Assembly (NCBI GenBank): GCA_019114925.1
Contig: DXEO01000041.1
Coordinates: 1-7,182 of the forward strand
From: Candidatus Corynebacterium faecipullorum
GTDB taxonomy: Bacteria > Actinomycetota > Actinomycetes > Mycobacteriales > Mycobacteriaceae
Direction of reading: 5' to 3'
Length of the DNA stretch: 7,182 nt
This document shows positions 1 to 4,653 of the stretch, piece after piece (the first letter of the stretch is position 1; each line of letters opens with the position of its first letter). Below the pieces are notes generated by a model. The model was given only the letters and a program-made list of their open reading frames with translations. It made no database searches and was not told the DNA's origin. Made by a program: the position numbers and the translations under genes.

Positions 1-23
1 GGACATGTACGTCCCCCACACCC

Positions 24-50
24 GCTAATAGAATACCTGTTCTAATTAGC
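24..50. repeat. Imperfect inverted repeat in the left intergenic region
   Basis: The arm GCTAATAGAA (24-33) pairs with TTCTAATTAGC (40-50) across a 6-nt loop, with one unpaired base. It could be an operator or a small hairpin. The hexamer TAGAAT (29-34) inside it fits the corynebacterial -10 pattern TANANT on the + strand, but no + strand gene follows for 1.6 kb. The rest of 1-140 shows only a short CTGCC/GGCAG hairpin at 86-98 and no reading frame I would support. The function is unknown. Confidence 0.35.
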
Positions 51-142
51 TTCCGCACGGGTTCTTGTAAACTTTCCGCCGCGAGCTGCCGTGGGCAGTC
101 CACAAAAGCAATCACTAGAGAAGTTTTCCCAAACAATGAAAA

Positions 143-221
143 TCCCCCTCCCGCAGTCCGTCTTCCAAAAATCGGTCTAGATGTTTAGACCACCGATTGA
201 AAGCGGGCTAGGGGAGGGGGA
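143..221 (-). terminator. Nested stem-loop and Rho-independent terminator of the leftward symporter gene
   Basis: The inner hairpin has arms 170-179 (AATCGGTCTA) and 186-198, a 6-nt loop at 180-185 and a 3-nt bulge at 192-194. Read on the minus strand it is followed by five T (complement of 167-171), as expected for an intrinsic terminator. Outer arms also pair: TCCCCCTC (143-150) with GAGGGGGA (214-221), and CCCGC (150-154) with GCGGG (203-207), leaving a 6-nt bulge at 208-213. The structure starts about 23 bp past the stop codon of the symporter, with the parS site between them. The inner hairpin alone probably suffices for termination; the role of the outer arms is unclear. Confidence 0.6.
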
Positions 222-228
222 CCCTCAG

Positions 229-244
229 GGTTTCACGTGAAACC
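229..244. other. parS site 1 (chromosomal centromere, ParB-binding)
   Basis: The 16-mer GGTTTCACGTGAAACC is a perfect palindrome. It matches the well-known bacterial parS consensus TGTTTCACGTGAAACA at 14 of 16 positions and contains the full 14-bp core. ParB binds such sites and loads there as a clamp, nucleating the partition complex and recruiting SMC near oriC. The last base of the site is also the last base of the symporter stop codon (244-246, complement), so the site sits immediately 3' of that gene. I inferred the identity from sequence match and from a second copy at 3009-3024. Confidence 0.88.
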
Positions 245-1479
245 TAGGCCGTTGCAGCCTCCTCGTTCGCGACGGCAAAGTCCTCCTCGGATTCCAAGCC
301 GCTAATCTTGTCCCGCGCGAAGCGGTCGACGATCATCGCAATGGCGCCGTCGCCAGTAACGTTTGCTGCAGTACCAACGGAGTCAATTGCAATGTAGGCC
401 GCTATCATCAAGGCCACCATCGAATCGTCAAAGCCCATATTGGCTTGCAACAAGCCGACCGCGACCATAACGGCACCACCCGGAACGCCGGGGGCAGCGA
501 TCATCATAATGCCAAGCAAGAGGATGAAGCCTAGGGCCTTACCCAAATCAGCTTCCATACCCTCAGCCATGAACACAATCGCGAATGCATACAGTGTCAA
601 CTTGATCATCGACCCAGAAAGGTGAATCGTCGCGCACAGAGGAATAACAAAGCCCGCGACAGGCTTAGAAATCCCATTCTTCAAACTGGCATCCAAGGTA
701 ACCGGGATCGACGCCGCCGAAGAAGAGGTACCCAGCGCGGTGAAGTAGGCCGGTGCCATGTTCTTCAATGCGCTGAATGGATTCTTACCTGCAATGGCAC
801 CTGCGATGACGTATTGGAAAACAAGGTAGACCAAAGTCATAACGACTGCCAGCAAAAGAACCTTCGTGAAGGCGACCAGCACCGTTCCGATATTCCCGTT
901 CATGCCTAGGGAGAGGAACATGCCAAAGATGTAGAACGGGAGAAGTGGGATAACAAAGCCCCAGATCACCTTGATGACAACGTGCTCGAATTCTTTGGCA
1001 AGCGCGTAAAGGTTGTCAGATTTCACGGTGGTCATAGCCACACCGATACAGAAAGACAGCAATAGAGCTGTCATCACCTCAAAGGGTGCAGGCATTTCAA
1101 CGGTGAAGTAGGGTTCGAGAGCACCGGCATCAATGTCGGAGACGTCCGTATTAAGCGTTTGCCCACCCAGCAAAGTGGGGTAGAGAGCTTGGGACAGGCC
1201 ATAAGCGATAAGGCCCGCCACAATAGTTGAGCCATAAGCGATGCCTGCAGTAATACCCAGCCACTTACCCGCACCGCGCCCGAGGCCTGCAATTGCAGGA
1301 GCAACAAGGGCCAGAATAAGAACGGGTATGAAGAAGCCAAGGAAGTTTGAGAACAGGCCGTTATATGTGGCGAAAGCTCTTCCGAACCACTCCGGGGCAA
1401 ACTGGCTAACGATGATGCCCAAAACTATCGCGACGATAATCTTGAACAACAGAGAGTTGAGAACACTCTTGAATGTCAT
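244..1479 (-). CDS. Dicarboxylate/amino acid:cation symporter (DAACS family, SstT-like)
   Basis: This 411-residue polytopic membrane protein belongs to the Na+:dicarboxylate/glutamate symporter superfamily, which imports amino acids or dicarboxylates with sodium or protons. Family landmarks are in order: the serine-rich HP1 loop TSSSAAS (251-257), a TM7 motif ATIHLSGS (283-290), the HP2 loop PGVPGG (330-335) and the TM8 motif NVTGD (373-377). TM8 keeps the aspartate that contacts the substrate amino group (Asp366). The arginine that binds the side-chain carboxylate in aspartate and glutamate carriers is Gly369, so a neutral amino acid such as serine or threonine is a more likely substrate. 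I chose ATG 1479 because it gives the family's usual length (E. coli SstT is 414 residues); an open frame continues upstream but overlaps the divergent gene. The acidic C-terminal tail is cytoplasmic by family topology. The exact substrate is unproven. Confidence 0.9.
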   Translation of the reverse strand: MTFKSVLNSLLFKIIVAIVLGIIVSQFAPEWFGRAFATYNGLFSNFLGFFIPVLILALVAPAIAGLGRGAGKWLGITAGIAYGSTIVAGLIAYGLSQALYPTLLGGQTLNTDVSDIDAGALEPYFTVEMPAPFEVMTALLLSFCIGVAMTTVKSDNLYALAKEFEHVVIKVIWGFVIPLLPFYIFGMFLSLGMNGNIGTVLVAFTKVLLLAVVMTLVYLVFQYVIAGAIAGKNPFSALKNMAPAYFTALGTSSSAASIPVTLDASLKNGISKPVAGFVIPLCATIHLSGSMIKLTLYAFAIVFMAEGMEADLGKALGFILLLGIMMIAAPGVPGGAVMVAVGLLQANMGFDDSMVALMIAAYIAIDSVGTAANVTGDGAIAMIVDRFARDKISGLESEEDFAVANEEAATA

Positions 1480-1525
1480 GATTGAGTCTTTTCTATGGTT
1501 GCTACCACGTCGGTTTTCTCGCTCG

Positions 1526-1531
1526 ATGATA
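1526..1531 (-). promoter_or_regulatory. Possible -10 element of the symporter gene
   Basis: On the minus strand this reads TATCAT, a fair TANNNT match, 46 bp upstream of ATG 1479. It would give a leader of about 40 nt, in which GAAAAG just before the start is the only, weak, ribosome-binding candidate. No convincing -35 is visible at 17 bp. The region between the two divergent genes (1480-1636) is AT-rich and probably holds regulatory sites for both, but I could not identify an operator. Confidence 0.3.
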
Positions 1532-1623
1532 AGTACATTAATATCTACCAAGCGACACGAAATGTATATTACAGCAGGATGCGAATATTTTGAATTGGCT
1601 TTCTCGCCAGCTAGGAAGCGAGA

Positions 1624-1629
1624 TAGACT
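1624..1629 (+). promoter_or_regulatory. -10 element for a leaderless SdpI-family transcript
   Basis: TAGACT fits the corynebacterial TANANT -10 consensus. It ends exactly 7 nt before ATG 1637, so transcription would begin at or next to the start codon. The only purine-rich stretch (AAGGGG, 1630-1635) is 1 nt from the ATG, too close for a normal Shine-Dalgarno, which supports leaderless translation. No -35 is recognisable. The same spacing recurs at three other genes in the window. Confidence 0.55.
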
Positions 1630-1636
1630 AAGGGGC

Positions 1637-2101
1637 ATGCTCGTAGTCGGAATCATTTTCCTCATCTTGGCCGCGGTACTTATTGTCGTAGGCGGCCTTG
1701 CCACGCTTCGCAAGCTTCCTGGGAATAACGTCGTTGGTTTACGCCTGGCGGAAATCCGCAAATCTAAAGAAGCCTGGGATAACGCCCACGCTGTCGCGGG
1801 CCCCTTCTGGTTCTTGGGCGGCGTCGCTTTAGTATTCGGTGGCGTCATCGCACTGCGCGCGGAGGGATGGATGTGGCTTATCCCCGCGCTCACCTTCGTC
1901 GTCGCTATCCTTGCGCTGTCCATCGGTTCAAACATGGGCGCCCGTGCATCGTACCTGTGGAACCAAGCACACCAAGAGGACGAAGGCTGCGGTGATACCT
2001 GCAACTGTGGCGATGGCGGGTGCGGGGGAGAAGCGCCGGCTGTCGACGTGTCCGCGGCCCGCGCAGCCGCAGAACGCGCCGATAACATGAACAAGAATTA
2101 G
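1637..2101 (+). CDS. SdpI-family membrane protein with a cysteine-rich C-terminal tail
   Basis: The 154-residue protein has three predicted membrane segments (about 2-20, 54-73 and 78-98). Between the first two lies the SdpI/YhfL-type signature: Asn31, GLR at 34-36, then KSKEAW at 42-47 and a His at 51. In Bacillus subtilis SdpI protects against the SdpC toxin and senses it. Most actinobacterial members have no known toxin partner and an unknown role, so the function here cannot be assigned. Unusual is the hydrophilic tail after residue 112, which holds four cysteines (118, 122, 124, 129) in a glycine/aspartate-rich stretch, followed by an Ala/Arg-rich segment. The cysteines could bind metal. 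I chose ATG 1637 from the 7-nt spacing to TAGACT and because the first membrane segment begins directly there. It is transcribed away from the symporter and appears monocistronic. Confidence 0.8.
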   Translation: MLVVGIIFLILAAVLIVVGGLATLRKLPGNNVVGLRLAEIRKSKEAWDNAHAVAGPFWFLGGVALVFGGVIALRAEGWMWLIPALTFVVAILALSIGSNMGARASYLWNQAHQEDEGCGDTCNCGDGGCGGEAPAVDVSAARAAAERADNMNKN

Positions 2102-2119
2102 GACTCGGTTTAAAGCACA

Positions 2120-2167
2120 GTGACGTAACCCCTCGGCACAATAAAGCCGCCACGATGGTTTCGTCAC
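2120..2167 (+). repeat. Stem-loop downstream of the SdpI-family gene
   Basis: GTGACGTAACC (2120-2130) pairs with GGTTTCGTCAC (2157-2167) with one mismatch over 11 bp. Inside, CGGC (2134-2137) pairs with GCCG (2146-2149) around an 8-nt loop. There is no T-tract after it, so it is not a terminator on its own. It could be an operator, a 3' UTR stability element or the first domain of a small RNA ending at the terminator 2185-2229. I do not recognise a known RNA family. Confidence 0.45.
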
Positions 2168-2184
2168 ATCAAAATAAATACTTT

Positions 2185-2229
2185 GCTCCGCCAACCATGG
2201 GCTTTCCCACCAATGGCGGAGCCATTTTT
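2185..2229 (+). terminator. Rho-independent terminator
   Basis: GCTCCGCCA (2185-2193) pairs perfectly with TGGCGGAGC (2214-2222). The stem is topped by a second helix TGGG/CCCA (2198-2201 with 2206-2209) around a CTTT loop. After CA, a run of five T follows (2225-2229) on the + strand. It lies 83 nt after the SdpI-family stop codon and before the small exported protein gene, so it most simply ends the SdpI-family transcript; attenuation of the next gene is the alternative. Confidence 0.75.
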
Positions 2230-2232
2230 CTT

Positions 2233-2238
2233 TATGCT
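2233..2238 (+). promoter_or_regulatory. Possible -10 element of the small exported protein gene
   Basis: TATGCT fits TANNNT and lies just after the terminator T-tract. A start of transcription near 2245 would give a leader of about 45 nt before GTG 2291. No -35 hexamer is recognisable at the usual distance, where the terminator stem lies. Confidence 0.3.
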
Positions 2239-2279
2239 GTGCCCACACTGAGAAGTGCACACCAACACTATGGGAGAGC

Positions 2280-2283
2280 GGAG
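2280..2283 (+). promoter_or_regulatory. Ribosome binding site deciding the start at GTG 2291
   Basis: GGAG at 2280-2283 is 7 nt upstream of GTG 2291, the only well-spaced Shine-Dalgarno among the in-frame starts at 2255 (GTG), 2270 (ATG), 2291 (GTG), 2318 (ATG) and 2327 (ATG). Confidence 0.45.
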
Positions 2284-2290
2284 CGGCGCG

Positions 2291-2551
2291 GTGACAAGAC
2301 ATGATCATCGGCGCACCATGGATCCCATGAACAAAGTTACAAACATCCGCACCTTTCGAATCATCGCTGCCGCCGCGCTCAGCCTCAGTATTCTAGGGGC
2401 AGGGGCTACTTATGCTCTTGCAAGCGATAACCGCACCGGGCACGCCATAGCCGGAACAATCTATAGCGATGTCGGCACAAACTACGGTGCCTATGACTTC
2501 AGCGGCAGTGGCGAAGAAGAGCTCCCCGTGTGGGATGGCAAACTCAGCTAG
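2291..2551 (+). CDS. Small exported protein of unknown function
   Basis: The product is 86 residues if it starts at GTG 2291, or 74 from ATG 2327. A basic N-region is followed by a hydrophobic core rich in Ala, Leu and Ile and by the cleavage-like sequence ATYALAS, a good Sec signal peptide. The mature part is only about 40 residues, acidic, rich in Gly, Ser and Tyr, without cysteine, and ends in ELPVWDGKLS. It resembles no family I know. Coding is supported by the signal peptide, by the ribosome binding site and by its place in line with the Rieske gene, which starts 51 nt later on the same strand. The start is uncertain: 2291 has the best ribosome binding site but gives a long N-region of over 20 residues, while 2318 or 2327 gives a more typical signal peptide. 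Confidence 0.6.
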   Translation: MTRHDHRRTMDPMNKVTNIRTFRIIAAAALSLSILGAGATYALASDNRTGHAIAGTIYSDVGTNYGAYDFSGSGEEELPVWDGKLS

Positions 2552-2589
2552 CTACCCACCATCCTCCAGAACACACACGATCAATCAGA

Positions 2590-2595
2590 TAGAGT
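2590..2595 (+). promoter_or_regulatory. -10 element for a leaderless Rieske-gene transcript
   Basis: TAGAGT fits TANANT and ends exactly 7 nt before ATG 2603. There is no other ribosome binding candidate for this gene. This suggests the Rieske gene has its own promoter even though it may also be co-transcribed with the small gene upstream. Confidence 0.5.
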
Positions 2596-2602
2596 AATCA
2601 GC

Positions 2603-2974
2603 ATGACTACATGTTCACGCCGTCTTTTCCTGCTTGGTACCGCCACCACTTTTGCCGGGGCTTACCTTGCCGCTTGCGGCAAGGAGCCTTCCGCAGAGAT
2701 CGCTGCGACAGAAATTCCCGTCGGCTCAGCCATCATTGTGGACAAAGTGATTTTCGCTCAACCCGCTGAAGGGGAGTTCAAGGCATACTCGCAGACCTGC
2801 CCACACCAGGGCTCCCTCATTACGAAAATTGAGGGCATGACTGCCACCTGCACGAGCCACTACTCCAGCTTTGACCTCAGCAGTGGTGAAGTCACCGGCG
2901 GACCCAGCCCCAAACCGCTCACAGAATACGGCGTAGAAAACAACGGGGAAACAATCAAGAACGTCCCCGCCTAA
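2603..2974 (+). CDS. Exported Rieske [2Fe-2S] lipoprotein
   Basis: This 123-residue protein carries a Rieske cluster that should transfer electrons on the outer face of the membrane. The N-terminus has a twin-arginine signal (SRRLFLLG, residues 5-12), a hydrophobic stretch and a lipobox LAAC ending at Cys25. It is therefore predicted to be folded with its cluster, exported by Tat, and lipid-anchored. The ligand boxes are Cys66-Pro-His68 and Cys83-Thr-Ser-His86. The two extra cysteines that form a disulfide in bc1-type Rieske proteins are Ser71 and Ser85, and the Tyr that raises redox potential is Phe90, while the Ser after the second His (Ser88) is kept. It is far shorter than the actinobacterial cytochrome bc1 subunit QcrA and has no membrane helices beyond the signal. 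The redox partner is unknown. ATG 2603 is chosen from the Tat motif position and the TAGAGT spacing. Confidence 0.88.
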   Translation: MTTCSRRLFLLGTATTFAGAYLAACGKEPSAEIAATEIPVGSAIIVDKVIFAQPAEGEFKAYSQTCPHQGSLITKIEGMTATCTSHYSSFDLSSGEVTGGPSPKPLTEYGVENNGETIKNVPA

Positions 2975-3008
2975 AGGAGCTCTCTAGGGGCCCGGGGGTC
3001 TGAAAAGA

Positions 3009-3024
3009 TGTTTCACGTGAAACC
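3009..3024. other. parS site 2 (chromosomal centromere, ParB-binding)
   Basis: TGTTTCACGTGAAACC matches the parS consensus TGTTTCACGTGAAACA at 15 of 16 positions and shares the 14-bp core with site 1. It lies in the 75-bp gap between the Rieske and BASS genes, 13-28 bp upstream of the predicted -10 of the latter (3037-3042), so it covers the usual -35 position. Two sites 2.8 kb apart fit the clustering of several parS sites near oriC known in corynebacteria. Confidence 0.92.
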
Positions 3025-3036
3025 GTGAGGGGCGTC

Positions 3037-3042
3037 TAGACT
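3037..3042 (+). promoter_or_regulatory. -10 element for a leaderless BASS-gene transcript
   Basis: TAGACT, identical to the hexamer before the SdpI-family gene, ends 7 nt before ATG 3050. It overlaps the 8-bp palindrome GTCTAGAC (3034-3041), which might be an operator. The purine stretch GAGGGG (3027-3032) is 17 nt from the ATG, too far for a standard ribosome binding site. The -35 position at a 17-bp spacing would be 3014-3019, the centre of parS site 2. Confidence 0.55.
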
Positions 3043-3049
3043 CTCTTTT

Positions 3050-4009
3050 ATGATTGAGCGCCTCAAAAGACTCGACCCCCTCATCGTCCTCATTCTCTTC
3101 GCCGTCGCGATCGCTATCGTTTTTCCCGCGCGCGGAAGCTTTGCAGACGGCTTCGATGTCCTCACTAATATAGCGATCGCCCTTCTCTTCTTTCTCTACG
3201 GCGCTCGGCTCTCAACGCGCGAAGCCATCAACGGCATCAAACACTGGAAGCTCCATCTCACCATTCTGGCGTTTACCTTCGTGGTCTACCCAATCATCGG
3301 TCTCGCACTCCGCCCGCTCACCGCGTTCATCCCCAACGATCTTTACTTGGGAATTCTCTACCTCACGCTCGTACCATCCACGGTGCAATCATCGGTAGCC
3401 TTTACCTCAATCGCGCGAGGCAATGTTCCCGGGGCAATCGTCTCTGCGTCTGCATCAAACCTCGCTGGAGTTCTGCTTACTCCATTGCTGGTTATGGCGC
3501 TCATGGGCGCGGGAGACGGCATCCATATCGATAGCTCGGTTTTCTTTGAAATTTCCGTGTTGCTGCTCCTACCCTTCGTGCTCGGCCAGCTCACCAGAAG
3601 ATGGGTCGGCACTCTCGCGGCAAGCAAAGCCACGAAAGTGGTGGACCGTGGCTCCATCGCGATGGTGGTGTATGCGGCCTTTTCGAAAGGAATGGTTGAC
3701 GGGATCTGGGCGTCGATTAACGTATGGCAGATCCTGTTTCAGATTGTGTTCTCTACTGTATTCGTCTTCTTCATGCTGTGGTTAACCAAGGTCGTGAGTA
3801 GAAAGTTGGAATTCAGCAGGGAAGACATCATCGCTATCCAGTTTTGTGGTTCGAAAAAGTCCCTGGCCACAGGCCTTCCCATGGCCTCGGTCATTTTTGC
3901 CTCCGGTGGCACCTCCTTGGGTCTGCTCATCCTCCCGCTCATGATCTACCACCAGGTGCAGTTGATGATCTGCGCGTCTATGGCGGCTCGCTATGCGCGG
4001 GTAGAGTGA
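3050..4009 (+). CDS. Bile acid:sodium symporter (BASS) family transporter, YfeH/Rch1-like
   Basis: The 319-residue protein is almost entirely membrane-embedded, with about ten hydrophobic segments, matching the length of the SBF-like family that includes E. coli YfeH and eukaryotic SLC10A7/Rch1. Supporting motifs are the LYGARLSTREA loop (49-59) followed by KHWKLH (64-69), the conserved helix-break PSTVQSS (109-115), the SNLAGVLLTP segment (136-145), the second crossover region GSKKSLATGLPMA (267-279) and the last-helix LPLMIYHQVQLM (295-306). BASS proteins import organic anions with sodium; the YfeH/Rch1 branch has no settled bacterial substrate, though the eukaryotic members affect calcium uptake. 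The gene begins 25 bp after parS site 2 and is followed 6 bp later by the 102-residue unknown gene, with which it probably forms an operon. The ATG places the first membrane segment at residues 10-25. Confidence 0.87.
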   Translation: MIERLKRLDPLIVLILFAVAIAIVFPARGSFADGFDVLTNIAIALLFFLYGARLSTREAINGIKHWKLHLTILAFTFVVYPIIGLALRPLTAFIPNDLYLGILYLTLVPSTVQSSVAFTSIARGNVPGAIVSASASNLAGVLLTPLLVMALMGAGDGIHIDSSVFFEISVLLLLPFVLGQLTRRWVGTLAASKATKVVDRGSIAMVVYAAFSKGMVDGIWASINVWQILFQIVFSTVFVFFMLWLTKVVSRKLEFSREDIIAIQFCGSKKSLATGLPMASVIFASGGTSLGLLILPLMIYHQVQLMICASMAARYARVE

Positions 4010-4015
4010 GAGCAC

Positions 4016-4324
4016 ATGAAAAAGCTTTATGTACGCACCACCATGACTGTTCCTGAGGTTGGCACCGCCATTCACATCGCGGAGCTGGAGGAAATCAACG
4101 CCGAAGCCTGCACCATGCTGCGCATGATTGCCCTCGCACCGAATGACGCCATCGTCGGTGCCGCCACGCCAACCGCCTCAGTGGGTGATGCCAACATCCC
4201 ACAGAGCGTGGTCCCACACCCCGATACCTACGACAAGTACCCCGACATCGACGCCGAGCTTATCGACGCCTTCCAGTTCCACTCCCTGTGGACCGAGGCC
4301 GTAGCCCTGTACGGGGACTTTTAA
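4016..4324 (+). CDS. Hypothetical protein, 102 residues, coupled to the BASS transporter gene
   Basis: I do not recognise this protein. It has no signal peptide or membrane segment and looks cytoplasmic and acidic. The N-terminal half begins with a strand-like KLYVRTTMTV and contains a helix-like Glu/Ala-rich stretch (about residues 18-40); the middle (about 50-75) is rich in Pro, Asp and Thr, and the C-terminal end carries FQFHSLWTEAVALYGDF. There are single cysteine (32) and few basic residues. Its ATG is 6 nt after the transporter stop codon with a GTGAGAG purine stretch just ahead, pointing to translational coupling and a possible accessory role. Its stop codon overlaps that of azlD on the other strand (TTAA at 4321-4324). 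Codon use resembles its neighbours, so I consider it a real gene. Confidence 0.72.
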   Translation: MKKLYVRTTMTVPEVGTAIHIAELEEINAEACTMLRMIALAPNDAIVGAATPTASVGDANIPQSVVPHPDTYDKYPDIDAELIDAFQFHSLWTEAVALYGDF

Positions 4325-4653
4325 AGCACCAGGTTCACTAAAACCATGTACACGGCCGTGCCACCGAAGATGGACAAGCCCGAGTTTCGGCGCCACAGGT
4401 GAAGCACGGCAGTAGCTGCTGCGCCCACTAGGGGAGCGATAAAGCTTCCCGTGTCCTGGGTCTGACTAAACAAGGTATAGACCACAAGCACCGTCATCAC
4501 ACCCACGGGCATGGTGAATCCCAGCATGCTGATGAACTGGCTTCCTTTAAGCGCTTTGACGAACCCGAAAGGCAGCCAACGCAACAGGACGGTGACTATC
4601 CCTACGGGGATCAGAACGGCGAAAATACTCCCGAGGGTTACTCCGTCTGGCAT
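4321..4653 (-). CDS. azlD: AzlD-family small subunit of branched-chain amino acid exporter
   Basis: This 110-residue protein with four predicted membrane segments is the small partner of AzlC-type exporters. In Corynebacterium glutamicum the related BrnFE pair exports isoleucine, leucine, valine and methionine. Family features visible are LRWLPFG (24-30) after the first helix, a central helix pair around 43-62 and 70-86, and the terminal GTAVYMVLVN (98-107). Its ATG lies 16 bp inside the end of azlC, the overlap usual for this pair and a sign of coupled translation. Its stop codon overlaps that of the convergent gene, leaving no space for a terminator between them. No Lrp-type regulator adjoins, unlike the classical brnFE locus, so this may be a second, paralogous exporter with an untested substrate. 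Confidence 0.87.
   Translation of the reverse strand: MPDGVTLGSIFAVLIPVGIVTVLLRWLPFGFVKALKGSQFISMLGFTMPVGVMTVLVVYTLFSQTQDTGSFIAPLVGAAATAVLHLWRRNSGLSIFGGTAVYMVLVNLVL

Noticed and set aside
29..44. A LexA/SOS-box-like sequence (GAA-N6-TTC)
   Set aside because: It lacks the full GAAC/GTTC half-sites of the actinobacterial consensus, and no gene start lies beside it within the window.
1241..1636. An upstream extension of the SdpI-family frame
   Set aside because: It overlaps the symporter gene in antisense, lacks family similarity, and the leaderless -10 spacing supports ATG 1637.
1480..2094. An in-frame N-terminal extension of about 205 residues on the symporter
   Set aside because: It runs antisense to the SdpI-family gene, is low-complexity Pro/Ser/Arg-rich, and the family's normal N-terminus begins at ATG 1479.
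1637..2551. An SdpC/SdpI-like toxin-immunity pair formed by the SdpI-family protein and the small exported protein
   Set aside because: The two are separated by a terminator, the exported protein lacks the cysteines and hydrophobic domain of SdpC, and SdpI-family proteins are common without toxins.
2983..3003. GC-rich stretch after the Rieske gene as a terminator
   Set aside because: It contains only short GGGCCC/CCCGGG palindromes, with no stem having a workable loop and no T-tract.
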